Below are positions 9,700 through 17,825 of a stretch of DNA of 64,000 bases, in pieces. The stretch is from JAVJST01 sp965229715 (GTDB taxonomy: Bacteria > Pseudomonadota > Alphaproteobacteria > Rhodospirillales > Casp-alpha2). The notes under the pieces were generated by a model, which was not told the origin of the DNA, made no database searches, and saw only the letters and a list, made by a program, of their open reading frames with translations. Position 1 is the first letter of the stretch; every line of letters begins with the position of its first letter. Where the stretch lies: NCBI GenBank assembly GCA_965229715.1, contig CBDDJL010000001.1, forward strand, positions 124,001 to 188,000, given 5' to 3'. A program made the translations under genes and the position numbers.

Positions 9700-9954
9700 A
9701 TGCCAAAACCGCTTTCGACGACCGCCCTTCTGACGCTGGGCATTGCGCTGTTCCCCTTGCCGGCGCATGCGTACATCGACCCGGGCACCGGCAGCATCGT
9801 CCTGCAGATGATCCTCGCGGCCATTGCCGGCGGCGTGTTCTTCTTTCGAAATGCCGTGGCGCGGTTTTTCTCCCTGTTTCGGAAATCCGATACCGCCGAC
9901 AAGGCGGCGAACGGCGAATCGCCTCCCGAATCCGAAAACCGGCGCTCGTCCTGA
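9700..9954 (+). CDS. Small YIDPGTGS-motif membrane protein
   Basis: 84 residues from the ATG at 9700. A signal-like hydrophobic start (LSTTALLTLGIALFPLPAHA) is followed by YIDPGTGSIVLQMILAAIAG, a second hydrophobic helix with the conserved YIDPGTGS motif, and a basic then Ser/Glu-rich cytoplasmic tail. This tiny family is widespread next to sugar and lipid-linked glycan genes but has no established function. Here it precedes a methyltransferase by 8 nt. A second member lies at 21469-21687 inside the glycan island. Confidence 0.75.
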   Translation: MPKPLSTTALLTLGIALFPLPAHAYIDPGTGSIVLQMILAAIAGGVFFFRNAVARFFSLFRKSDTADKAANGESPPESENRRSS

Positions 9955-9962
9955 CCGGCGCC

Positions 9963-11387
9963 GTGACGAGCGACGCTGCCACACCGCTCTCGTTCAGAGA
10001 CCCCGCCGGTCGTTTCATGATCGTCGGCGGCCGCGCCCTTCGGCTGATCGGCAAGGATACCGAAGGCGCCCTCACCGCGATCGAAACCTCGCCGGCGGTC
10101 CGGGACTGGCAAGCCGACGGGCGCCTGGTTTCCGGCCGCCGGCTCTCGCCCGGCGACGACCCGCCGGACCCGGTACTTGCGCAACATGACGGCCCGATCG
10201 TCGAGCACGACCGTATCCCCTTCCCGACCTACCCCGACGAATGGACGCCGGCGATGCTGTGGTGCGCCGGCCAACTGACGCTGGATCTGGCCGAAGCCCT
10301 GGCCGGCGAGACCAAGGGTCTCAAGGACGCGACGCCGTTCAATGTCCTGTGGCGCGGCGGGCGGGCGGTGTTCGTCGACCTGCTGTCGATCGAACGGCGC
10401 GACCCGCTCGATGCCCTGTGGCTCGCCGAAGCGCAGTTCGCGCGGACGTTTCTGCTGCCGCTCGCCGCCTACCGGGTCGCCGGACTGACGCCGCGTCAGG
10501 TGTTCGCGACCGACCGCGAAGGCCTGACGCCCGAGGCCTTTGTCAGGATGTGCCCGTGGCCGCAGCGGTGGCTGCCGACCTACGCCGCCATCGCCACGCT
10601 GCCCGCCAAACTCGCGGCCAGCAACGGCAAGACGCCGCCGGCCAGAACACCCGAACTGAAGGCCGCAACGCCGGCCAAGGCCGCCTTTATTTTCAGTGCG
10701 ACCCTGAAGCGCCAGCGGCGCCGGCTGGAAGCGCTGAAGCCGCCGACGGGCATGGCCTCGGCATGGCGCGACTACGGACCGCGCCAACACTACCCGGCCG
10801 ACGCCTGGGTCCGGAAACAGGCCTTCGTCGAGTCCGTGCTCGCGGCGGAACGGCCGAACCGGGTCATCGACCTCGGCTGCAACGACGGGACGTTCAGCCT
10901 GATGGCGGCATCGCACGGCGCCGATGTCATCGCCGCCGATTCAGATATCGCCTCGCTCGACACGGTCATGGCCCGCGCCGGCGAAACGGCGCTCACCGTC
11001 ACGCCGTTGCACATGGACCTCGCCCAGCCGACGCCGGCGGCGGGCTGGGCCGGGCGCGAGCGGCTCTCATTCGACGCACGGGCCAACGGTCATTTCGACA
11101 TCGTCCTGGCGCTGGCCGTGATCCATCACCTTCAGGTCTCGGCGCGCATCCCGCTGCCCGAAATCGCCCGCTGGATCGCCGCGATGACCCGCAAGATCGC
11201 GGTCGTCGAACACGCCGGACCGGACGACCCGATGGTGCAACGCTTGAAGGCGGCGCGTGGCGCTCCGGTCGGTCACCTCGACGACGAGGTCTTCGACGCG
11301 GTCTTCGCCGAGCATTTCGACATCGCCCGGACGGAGCGGCTCGACGGCATGGACCGCCGCGTCCTCATGCTCGCGAAACGGACCTGA
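9963..11387 (+). CDS. NoeA-like SAM-dependent methyltransferase
   Basis: About 474 residues from the GTG at 9963, eight bases after the preceding stop; an ATG at 10018 is an alternative. The N-terminal half (FRDPAGRF, FPTYPDEWTPAMLW, DATPFNVLWRGGRAVFVD) matches the region unique to the nodulation protein NoeA family. The C-terminal half holds a class I methyltransferase fold, with motif I VIDLGCNDGTFSL near residue 301 and an acidic motif II (VIAADSD). NoeA-type enzymes are linked to methylation of surface or signal oligosaccharides. The context (YIDPGTGS protein, GT2) supports a glycan substrate. Confidence 0.75.
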   Translation: MTSDAATPLSFRDPAGRFMIVGGRALRLIGKDTEGALTAIETSPAVRDWQADGRLVSGRRLSPGDDPPDPVLAQHDGPIVEHDRIPFPTYPDEWTPAMLWCAGQLTLDLAEALAGETKGLKDATPFNVLWRGGRAVFVDLLSIERRDPLDALWLAEAQFARTFLLPLAAYRVAGLTPRQVFATDREGLTPEAFVRMCPWPQRWLPTYAAIATLPAKLAASNGKTPPARTPELKAATPAKAAFIFSATLKRQRRRLEALKPPTGMASAWRDYGPRQHYPADAWVRKQAFVESVLAAERPNRVIDLGCNDGTFSLMAASHGADVIAADSDIASLDTVMARAGETALTVTPLHMDLAQPTPAAGWAGRERLSFDARANGHFDIVLALAVIHHLQVSARIPLPEIARWIAAMTRKIAVVEHAGPDDPMVQRLKAARGAPVGHLDDEVFDAVFAEHFDIARTERLDGMDRRVLMLAKRT

Positions 11388-11408
11388 CCGTCAATTCCTG
11401 GCGGTCAG
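11384..11408. terminator. Hairpin between convergent genes containing both stops
   Basis: CTGACCG and CGGTCAG form a 7-bp stem around an 11-nt loop. The stop codon of the plus-strand methyltransferase and that of the minus-strand glycosyltransferase both lie in the stem. There is no U-tract, so a terminator role is only possible. Confidence 0.35.
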
Positions 11409-12421
11409 CCCTTCGGCCGTTGCAGCGGCCGGGTCGGAATGTTGCCCATGTCGAACTGCAGGAACGCCAGCAGCAACTGCATGCCGATGATGATCGGCAG
11501 CGCCGCCAGCATCACCGTGCCGGCCGGGGTTTCGACGCCGGCGGCGGCGTTCTCCGCCCAGGTCACGAGACCGAAGACGATGCCAAAGGCGAGCAACGGC
11601 AGCGCGAGCAAGAGTTCGACCGAGGCCATGGTGAAGTCGCGCAGCAGATAGCCGTAGAACAGCCGCCGGCCGAGATTGCGGCAATGCTTGGCGGCGAACT
11701 CGAAAAACGCCTGCCCGGCACGCAGATGACTCTCGCGCGAGCCGGGGTAATGCGCATCCATGGGCACGTCGGCGACGACGGCGCGCTGCAGATAGAGCTG
11801 ATGCAGCATGTCGGACTCGAAAAAATAGGACGCGCTGATCTTGTCGGTCGGCAACGCGCGCGCCGCATCGGCATGAATGGCGATGAAGCCGTTGGTCGGA
11901 TCGAACAGGTTCCAATACCCGCTCGACGCCTTGGAAACGAACGACAGCGCGATGTTGCCGATCAGCCGGTGAACCGGCATCGCGCCAAGCGCCGTCAGGT
12001 GATGAAAGCGGTTGCCCTTGGCGTAGTCGGCCTCGCCGCGCAACACGGGCCCGGCAATCGTCGTGATCAGGGCCGGGTCCATCTGGCCGTCGCCGTCGAT
12101 CTTGACGACGACGTCGGCCCCGGCCTCGAGCGCCGCCGCGATCCCGGTCAGCGTCGCCGCCCCGACGCCACGGTTCGCCGCGTGGGTCAGCACCGCGACC
12201 CGGTCGTCGGTGCAGGTCTCGGCGACATAGGCGCCGGTCCCGTCCGGGCAGGCGTCGTCGACGACGAAAATGTGCGAGACCTCGGGTCCGATGGCCTCGA
12301 GCACGCCGAGGACCGACGCGCGTTCGCGATAGCACGGCACGACGACGGCAATCGCGGATGCCGCCGTCTTCTCCCTGTTCTTGCCGGTCTTCGCGGCATC
12401 GCGGGTCGTCGTCATGTTCAT
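11405..12421 (-). CDS. Glycosyltransferase family 2 (polyprenyl-phosphate type)
   Basis: 338 residues. The catalytic domain (about residues 22-240) has AIAVVVPCYRERASVLGVLE, VVDDACPDGTG and the metal-binding KIDGDGQMD, as in dolichol/polyprenyl-phosphate mannosyltransferase-like GT2 enzymes. Two C-terminal membrane helices (about 250-330; LLLALPLLAFGIVFGLVTWA and LPIIIGMQLLLAFLQFD) anchor it, as in enzymes that charge undecaprenyl phosphate with a sugar. It converges on the methyltransferase. The donor sugar cannot be read from the sequence. Confidence 0.85.
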   Translation of the reverse strand: MNMTTTRDAAKTGKNREKTAASAIAVVVPCYRERASVLGVLEAIGPEVSHIFVVDDACPDGTGAYVAETCTDDRVAVLTHAANRGVGAATLTGIAAALEAGADVVVKIDGDGQMDPALITTIAGPVLRGEADYAKGNRFHHLTALGAMPVHRLIGNIALSFVSKASSGYWNLFDPTNGFIAIHADAARALPTDKISASYFFESDMLHQLYLQRAVVADVPMDAHYPGSRESHLRAGQAFFEFAAKHCRNLGRRLFYGYLLRDFTMASVELLLALPLLAFGIVFGLVTWAENAAAGVETPAGTVMLAALPIIIGMQLLLAFLQFDMGNIPTRPLQRPKG

Positions 12422-12982
12422 GGTGCGGGCATCCTAGCACGTTTTCCCGAATTCGGCGGTGCGAAGCGTCACAACGCGGAGGCACCGTTTCCACCCCCTT
12501 TTTTGCCGTCACGGCCGGGGCAAGTCCGGCGTGGTGCATGCGGAGGCTATCGGCGGCCAATTTTCTGCAAAATTCGGGCCGTTGAATTCATTGACGAATT
12601 CGTCGTTTTGTAGAGTTTTGTAGAGAAATGATGATGCACCCTCGGGTGCTTCGCATTTTTAATCCATTTCTCCGCACAAACGACGGTAACGGGCGCAATG
12701 GGAATGGCCCCATGTCGATCCTCGGGAGGCATTGCCCCCCGACGCGCCCCACTTGACGTCATGCCCGGACTCGTTCCGGGCATCCACGCCTTTTCGAACG
12801 ACTGTTTCTTGGATGGCCGGGATGTCTGAGAGCGATTACCCGGATAAATTTCGGGCCTCGCCGAGCCATTCCCCCGGCGCGAGTCGAATGACGGTAGCGT
12901 CGACAATTATTCACAATGGCAAAACAGCATCGGATAATATAGGATATTTTTCGTATATATCAAGGATTATTTTCCAGAACCC
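12422..12982. other. Gene-free spacer before the IS3 element
   Basis: About 560 nt without a convincing gene. It holds a tandem TTTTGTAGAG duplication (12606-12625), a dispersed palindrome at 12761-12783 and an AT-rich stretch next to the insertion sequence. Open frames here are short and lack family features. Confidence 0.6.
12761..12783. repeat. REP-like dispersed palindrome
   Basis: ATGCCCGGA, a 5-nt loop and TCCGGGCAT form a perfect 9-bp stem, with cgtc upstream and ccacgcc downstream. This core is a very common intergenic repeat in alphaproteobacterial genomes. Only one copy was noticed in the window. Confidence 0.6.
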
Positions 12983-13041
12983 TGAACCTCCCCCATTGAA
13001 TTGGTCCACCTTTGAGTTAAGGAATCCAAGGGAGGACCGAT

Positions 13042-13320
13042 ATGGCGAAGAGAAGCTACAAGCCCGAAGAGATTGTCGCGAAGCTGCGGCAGGTTGACGT
13101 TCTGCACAGCCAGGGCATGACCATTGCGGACGCGATCCGAGAGATCGGCGTCAGCGAGGTGACATTCTACCGCTGGCGCAAGGACTACGGCGGGATGAAG
13201 GCCGATCAGCTGAAGCGACTGAAGGAACTGGAGAAGGAGAACGAACGTCTCAGGCGTGCGGTCTCCGATCTGACGCTCGACAAGCTGATCCTGAAGGAGG
13301 CCGTCCGGGGAAACTTCTGA
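13042..13320 (+). CDS. IS3-family transposase OrfA
   Basis: 92 residues: an N-terminal helix-turn-helix (YKPEEIVAKLRQVDVLHSQG; SEVTFYRWRKDYGGM) and a C-terminal leucine-zipper helix (LKRLKELEKENERLRRAVSD), the normal OrfA layout for DNA binding and multimerisation. The start is supported by ggaggaccgat just upstream. The last codons contain the frameshift heptamer G GGA AAC at 13308-13314, so this frame also supplies the N-terminus of the fused OrfAB transposase. Confidence 0.9.
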   Translation: MAKRSYKPEEIVAKLRQVDVLHSQGMTIADAIREIGVSEVTFYRWRKDYGGMKADQLKRLKELEKENERLRRAVSDLTLDKLILKEAVRGNF

Positions 13321-14168
13321 GCCCCTCGCGCCGCCGCCGCTGCATCGATCATGTTCGTGACAGTCTGGGCGTATCCGAACGCAGGGCCTGTCTTGTACTG
13401 GAACAACACCGCTCTACCCAGCGCCATGTTCCTCTGGGTCGGGCAGATGAAGACCGCCTGGTCGAGGACATGATCGCGCTGGCACGTCAGTATGGTCGGT
13501 ACGGCTATCGACGGATTGCCGCGTTACTCCGTCAGGCCGGCTGGTTCGTGAATGACAAGCGGATTGAGCGGTTATGGCGCCGCGAGGGGCTCAAGGTTCC
13601 CTGCAAGCAACCGAAGCGGGGCAGGCTCTGGTTCAACGACGGCTCGTGCCTGCGATTGAGGCCGGAATACCCGAACCACGTCTGGTCCTATGACTTCGTG
13701 CATGAGCGGACGCACGATGGCAGAGCGTACAGGACGCTCAACATCATCGACGAGTTCAGCCGCGAATGCCTGATGATCCGGGTAAGGCGGAAGCTGAACT
13801 CGGTGGATGTAATCGATGCTCTGACAGATCTGTTTATCCTGCGCGGACCACCCGCATACATTCGCTCGGACAATGGGCCTGAGTTCGTCGCAGAGGCGGT
13901 CAGGCAGTGGATCGGGGCCGTCGGATCAAAGACGGCCTACATCGAACCCGGCAGCCCATGGGAGAACGGCTATTGCGAAAGCTTCAACGCCCGGTTCCGG
14001 GACGAGCTGCTGAACGGAGAAATCTTCTACACCCTCAAGGAGGCGCAGACCGTGATCGAACAATGGAGGAGGCATTACAACACGATCAGGCCGCATAGCG
14101 CGCTTGGATACAGACCACCGGCACCTGAAACCCTGGTGCCCGTGGACGCCAAACCGTCAATGCACTAA
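13308..14168 (+). CDS. IS3-family transposase OrfB (by -1 frameshift)
   Basis: The -1 frame after the GGGAAAC heptamer reads KLLSPSRRRRCIDHVRDSLG and stays open to 14168. The integrase core has the expected DDE residues: SYDFVHERTHDG (D), YIRSDNGPEFV (D) and SPWENGYCESFNARFRDELL (E). The HTH_21-like segment YGYRRIAALLRQ precedes it. There is no ATG until 13470 (an internal Met), so expression as an OrfAB fusion is expected. No inactivating mutation is visible, so the element may be functional. Confidence 0.88.
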   Translation, partial: GKLLSPSRRRRCIDHVRDSLGVSERRACLVLEQHRSTQRHVPLGRADEDRLVEDMIALARQYGRYGYRRIAALLRQAGWFVNDKRIERLWRREGLKVPCKQPKRGRLWFNDGSCLRLRPEYPNHVWSYDFVHERTHDGRAYRTLNIIDEFSRECLMIRVRRKLNSVDVIDALTDLFILRGPPAYIRSDNGPEFVAEAVRQWIGAVGSKTAYIEPGSPWENGYCESFNARFRDELLNGEIFYTLKEAQTVIEQWRRHYNTIRPHSALGYRPPAPETLVPVDAKPSMH

Positions 14169-14202
14169 CAATGAAAGCGGACCAATCAATCGGGGCAGGT
14201 CA

Positions 14203-14859
14203 GTCACGTCACCAGGAACTACTTGGAACTGATCGTAGAGTGTGATCGGTGGCTCAATCAGTGACGCGACGAGCAAAAGAGATGCATAGCGAAGATGTTG
14301 AGGCGACAAAGGCTCGCTATTAGATGGTCGCGCACCTCACGTGAGCTGTATGCGCTGAGGATGCACCGAGAGCGGCTTTGAGCAAAATCTTGATGTTCAC
14401 CACGTTCGAGTACTAGCGCTCACCAGCGATGATCTCTGGGCGGGTTTTCCGTATGTTACTGTTTTGAATGAAAAATATGACATGTCGTGTCTGTCATATG
14501 CGACATAACATACTCCAACGACTGCTTGGGAGTCCTAGGTGAACAGCAATAGTATCTGGGGCTTAAAGCCAGAATTACGACTGTCGGGGACAGCCCTTAT
14601 AGAGGCCGAAGTTTGTCGCGAGAGTTTTTGGAGTCTGTTCAACGACTTGGCTCAAAGTTTGTCCCCCTAGTGTCCCCCTAATGTCTCCCTGAAACAGGCA
14701 AAATAGTGACACTTGGGTTCTTACTTGGGACGGCGAAGCACAGTTGCGGTCCACACGCATACTCGCAACGAAAACAATCCTTATACGTAGCGGTCGTCGG
14801 GAGAACATGAGACGACGCCAGAGCCAATAGGGCTCCCTTCATTCTCCGCGAGCGATGGT
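14203..14859. other. Gene-poor, AT-richer spacer between insertion sequences
   Basis: About 650 nt with many stops in all frames and no intact gene. A short repeated phrase (gtccccctagtgtccccct at 14661-14679, then aatgtctccct) and small open stretches such as SFWSLFNDLAQSLSP hint at decayed coding sequence. Lying between an IS3 and an IS5 element, it is probably debris of earlier insertions. Confidence 0.5.
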
Positions 14860-15645
14860 GTGTTTCATGCTTCCAAACGGTGGGAGCTTTCATATGGGCG
14901 GGTGCTACGACCTGATGGACTTTGAATGGTCGGTGATAGAACCTCTTCTTCCCAACAAGCCGCGTGGCGTTCCGCGTATTGACGACCGGCGGGTGTTGAA
15001 CGGTATTTTCTGGGTCTTGCGCTCGGGCGCCCCATGGCGCGATCTGCCGGAGAGCTATGGCCCTTACACGACCTGTTACAATCGCTTCAACCGCTGGCGC
15101 AAGGCAGGCGTCTGGGGCCGCATCATGGGCGCGGTTTCCGAAGCTTACGACGGTGACATCCAGATGATCGACAGTTCCGTGGTGCGCGTTCATCAGCATG
15201 CCGCCAACGTAAAAAAACGACTAAGTTCACTGTATGGGCCGTAGCCGAGGAGGACTGATCACCAAAGTCCGTGCCCTCACCGATGCCCGTGGCCAGCCCA
15301 TCAAACTGGCCCTCACCCCCGGCCAGGCTCACGACGCCGACGGCGCAGCAATGCTGTTGACCGATCTCGCCGACGGCGGTGTCGTTCTCTGCGACAAAGC
15401 CTACGACGCGGACTGGATCAGGGAGCGGATCGAGTCCCAGGGTACGGCACCGAATGTTCCCGACAAGGCCAATCGCAAGCAGCGCCACTGTTTCTCCAGG
15501 GTTCATTATAAAGAGCGCAATCAAATCGAGCGCTTTTTTGACCGGATTAAACATTTTCGCCATGTCGCCATGCGGTTTGAAAAACTCGCCGCTAATTACC
15601 TTGCGATTATAAAGCTGGCATCAATCCGAGTTTGGCTTCGTATCC
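14860..15645 (+). mobile_element. IS5-family (IS427-like) insertion sequence, 3' truncated
   Basis: Two overlapping transposase frames of the IS427 type. The usual C-terminus after IIKLASIRVWLR is lost: around 15645 the reading changes to sequence with no transposase similarity, and no right inverted repeat can be seen. The left end is not precisely defined. Confidence 0.65.
14915..15244 (+). CDS. IS5-family transposase, N-terminal frame
   Basis: 109 residues from the ATG at 14915 (MDFEWSVIEPLLPNKPRGVP); longer starts run into the element end. It contains the DUF4096-like domain (RRVLNGIFWVLRSGAPWRDL) and the first catalytic Asp region (IQMIDSSVVRVHQHAAN). A run of seven A follows (15211-15217), then the frame ends after KKRLSSLYGP. 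The C-terminal frame starts at 15234 with an 11-nt overlap in the +1 direction. Confidence 0.75.
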   Translation: MDFEWSVIEPLLPNKPRGVPRIDDRRVLNGIFWVLRSGAPWRDLPESYGPYTTCYNRFNRWRKAGVWGRIMGAVSEAYDGDIQMIDSSVVRVHQHAANVKKRLSSLYGP

Positions 15646-15797
15646 CAAAAACCCGGCATGGTTTGCTTCGACCATGGTCTGCTTTCAGGGCAAGAGCAGC
15701 CAGGATAGGCTCTGACGCTGAACAGCCGGGTTTAGCCATTCTCCGAATATCGATAGAAAGCCTGTTTACTGCTACTAGCCAACCGATGCCGATATAG
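15234..15797 (+). pseudogene. IS5-family transposase, C-terminal frame, truncated and fused to flanking DNA
   Basis: MGRSRGGLITKVRALTDARG, the second Asp region (GGVVLCDKAYDADWIRERI) and the YKERNQIERFFDRIKHFRHV Glu region are typical of the catalytic core of IS427-type transposases. After RVWLR (about residue 135) the expected short end is replaced by about 50 residues read from flanking sequence. The frame is joined to the upstream one only by a +1 shift or a restart at 15234; a -1 slip on the A-run meets TGA at 15256. Probably inactive. Confidence 0.7.
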
Positions 15798-15844
15798 GCA
15801 AAGTGCCGAATCCTCTCCCTCTTCGCATCAACATCAACATAAGC

Positions 15845-16978
15845 ATGAGCTTCTTTCGACACCTCATAAACGCAATCGCGTTTCAACACCTGGAACGGAC
15901 GCGCCGTCGGGTCATATTCTACTCCGAGGGCGGGCACGACTGGCCGCACTTGGAAGGCCTGCTCCGTGCCTGCCTTGCAGAAATCACCGGCGCGATTGTC
16001 TATTTGTCATCGAGCGACGACGATCCCGGACTAACCATGACGGCGCCGAATCTGCATTGTTACGGTATTGGCGGTGGCCGGATTCGCGACTGGCTCTTCG
16101 AGCATATCGATGTCGACGTAATGGTGCTGACAATACCCGATATTGACAACTTTCAGGTTAAGCGCTCGCGTCACGATGTCCACTATGTCTATGTACAACA
16201 CTCACTGGTCAGTCTTCACATGGTGTACAGGCTCGGGGCCTTCGATCACTACGACACGGTGTTTTGTGCCGGGCCGCACCATCGAGAAGAGCTCCGTACC
16301 ATGGAACGCGTATACGCCACTGGCGCAAAAATCCTGGTCGATCATGGTTACGCGCGGCTGGATCAAATCGTCGCCGATCGTTTGACCCGGCCGAGACTGG
16401 TCAATTCCGACCGGCCACTACACGTTCTGATCGCGCCATCGTGGGGGCAGAATTGCATCATCGAATCAATGGGCGAGGACATTATCGACATTCTTCTAGC
16501 GGCGGGGATGCAGGCCACCCTGCGGCCCCATCCGCAAACGCTCAGGACCTCTCCGGCAACGATCCAAAACATTCGTGATCTTTTTCTTGGCCATCCGCTG
16601 TTCAAAATGGATTTCGACGTGGTCGGCGAGGAGTCGCTGCACCGGTCCGACGTCATGATCAGCGATTGGTCCGGTGTCGCGATCGAGTACGCATTGGGTC
16701 TCGAAAAACCGGTTGTCTTCATCGATCTGCCTCGCAAGGTGAACAACAAAACGTACCACCGTGTCGGCCTAGAGCCGCTTGAGGTATCGATCCGCGAAAA
16801 GGTCGGCATTGTCATACCATCCGACGATCTCGCAGGATTGCCGGGCACGATTCAGCGGCTTGTGGCGGAAAGTCCGCAATGCAACGACATTGGAAGCCTG
16901 CGTAACGAGCTGGTGTTCAATCTTGGGTGCCAAGACGACGTCGGTGCCCGATACATCGCTGCCCTGTTGGGAGAATAA
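15845..16978 (+). CDS. CDP-glycerol glycerophosphotransferase family protein
   Basis: 377 residues from the ATG at 15845 (MSFFRHLINAIAFQHLERTR). The C-terminal half has the TagF/TagB-type signature: TLRPHPQTL, then RSDVMISDWSGVAIEYALGL and KPVVFIDLP. These enzymes transfer glycerol phosphate (or another alditol phosphate) from CDP-glycerol to a membrane-bound or glycan acceptor. No membrane helix is present, so it would act at the cytoplasmic face. It converges on the cytidylyltransferase of the phosphoramidate trio; because both use CDP-linked phospho-groups, it is a candidate transferase for that pathway, but this is inference. Confidence 0.8.
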   Translation: MSFFRHLINAIAFQHLERTRRRVIFYSEGGHDWPHLEGLLRACLAEITGAIVYLSSSDDDPGLTMTAPNLHCYGIGGGRIRDWLFEHIDVDVMVLTIPDIDNFQVKRSRHDVHYVYVQHSLVSLHMVYRLGAFDHYDTVFCAGPHHREELRTMERVYATGAKILVDHGYARLDQIVADRLTRPRLVNSDRPLHVLIAPSWGQNCIIESMGEDIIDILLAAGMQATLRPHPQTLRTSPATIQNIRDLFLGHPLFKMDFDVVGEESLHRSDVMISDWSGVAIEYALGLEKPVVFIDLPRKVNNKTYHRVGLEPLEVSIREKVGIVIPSDDLAGLPGTIQRLVAESPQCNDIGSLRNELVFNLGCQDDVGARYIAALLGE

Positions 16979-16992
16979 TGGATGCCGTTGCG

Positions 16993-17006
16993 GACATCCG
17001 GATGTC
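16993..17006. terminator. Palindrome between convergent genes
   Basis: GACATCCGGATGTC is a perfect 14-nt palindrome in the 61-nt gap between the glycerophosphotransferase and the cytidylyltransferase. It has no loop of normal size and no U-tract, so a termination role is weakly supported. Confidence 0.25.
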
Positions 17007-17039
17007 AGCGGCGCTCTTTGCGATTTCACTTCTCGAATT

Positions 17040-17825
17040 TCAAGCGGGATCGACCGTGCAAAATGAGGAAAGGTTACCGGATTCTACCATTGCGTGGTAA
17101 CATTCGAGGTCCTCGACCGTGTCGACCTCGAGCCAGCCATTGGAAACGCCAACGGCCTCGACCGGCCAGCCGGCATCGATCAGCAACTGCAGAAAACTGG
17201 TCATGTACATACCGTCGAAGGGCTTGCCGTCAACTTCCAAAGATCGATCAAGGCCGTCGAAAAATGCCGTCATATCTCGAATCCTATCGCCACGAATCTT
17301 GATTAGCCCCGTGTACTGGCCCTGGATCTGATCGTATCTCTCTGGCTTCTTGCCGAGCTCGGTTACATATCCCTCGCGATCGATCAACAGTGTCTCAGCA
17401 TCCGAAAGCGGGTCGTCCATCCGGCTTTCCCAGTAGCGGCGCCAGTCGAGATCGATCATCAAGGCAATGTCGGACCCGCAGTTCAAGACCGCCTGAAGAT
17501 TTTCCGGTTGGTAGATAATATCACCGTAGGAGATGACAAGATCGGTTTCGCCAACAAAAAACTGACGCGCGCAGAATAATGTTGCGACCATGTTGGTTGA
17601 CGCAAACCTCGGATTGACGGTGACGTCGACGCCAAGCGCCTCAATCTGTTCGGCTCGGTATCCGGCGGCGACGTGAATCGGTTCAACGCCGCATGCGCGA
17701 AGCACATCCATCTGTCTTTCCAAGAGTGACCGACCCAATAGCTCGACGAGACATTTTGGCCGATTATCCGTGAGGGGTCTCAATCTCTCGCCTTGACCGG
17801 CTGCCAAGATCAACGCTCGGGTCAT
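17040..17825 (-). CDS. Cytidylyltransferase, candidate CTP:phosphoglutamine cytidylyltransferase (Cj1416-like)
   Basis: 261 residues. The sugar/choline nucleotidyltransferase signature is intact at residues 5-27: ILAAGQGERLRPLT, then RPKCLVEL. The metal-binding Asp is in LVISYGDIIYQPE, and a second acidic site is in NGWLEVDTVEDLE. Similar short enzymes include LicC-type phosphocholine cytidylyltransferases. Its position, with a 4-nt overlap, after a class I amidotransferase and a PEP-synthase-like kinase matches the Campylobacter jejuni Cj1416 role: coupling phosphorylated L-glutamine to CTP to give CDP-L-glutamine. That specific role is inferred from context; the general enzyme class is secure. 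Confidence 0.75.
   Translation of the reverse strand: MTRALILAAGQGERLRPLTDNRPKCLVELLGRSLLERQMDVLRACGVEPIHVAAGYRAEQIEALGVDVTVNPRFASTNMVATLFCARQFFVGETDLVISYGDIIYQPENLQAVLNCGSDIALMIDLDWRRYWESRMDDPLSDAETLLIDREGYVTELGKKPERYDQIQGQYTGLIKIRGDRIRDMTAFFDGLDRSLEVDGKPFDGMYMTSFLQLLIDAGWPVEAVGVSNGWLEVDTVEDLECYHAMVESGNLSSFCTVDPA

Larger units (their letters stand above)
12983..14202 (+). mobile_element. IS3-family (IS407-like) insertion sequence
   Basis: It carries the overlapping transposase frames orfA and orfB. Imperfect terminal inverted repeats can be aligned: tgaacctcccccattgaatt at the left and, on the reverse strand at the right, tgacctgccccgattgattg, both running on into ggtcc. The element appears complete. 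No matching target-site duplication could be confirmed (accc on the left, gtca on the right), which suggests that the ends are off by a few bases or that the flanks have rearranged. Confidence 0.8.

Noticed and set aside
9672..10916. A 414-codon minus-strand frame
   Set aside because: Antisense to the YIDPGTGS and methyltransferase genes; Arg/Gly/Pro-rich with no motifs.
10241..12613. A 790-codon plus-strand frame
   Set aside because: It lies over the methyltransferase (other frame) and antisense to the GT2 gene, is extremely Arg/Pro/Gly-rich and has no domain; a GC-rich shadow.
12732..13097. A 121-codon frame upstream of the IS3 element
   Set aside because: It runs through the dispersed palindrome and the element's left end, so it is not a gene.
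15205..15260. Programmed -1 frameshift on AAAAAAAC in the IS5 element
   Set aside because: The -1 frame reaches TGA at 15256, and the catalytic frame is +1 to the first, so this slip cannot make the full transposase.
17040..17825. LicC phosphocholine cytidylyltransferase as the specific function
   Set aside because: The sequence class fits, but no choline kinase or LicD-type transferase is present and the coupled partners match the phosphoglutamine route.
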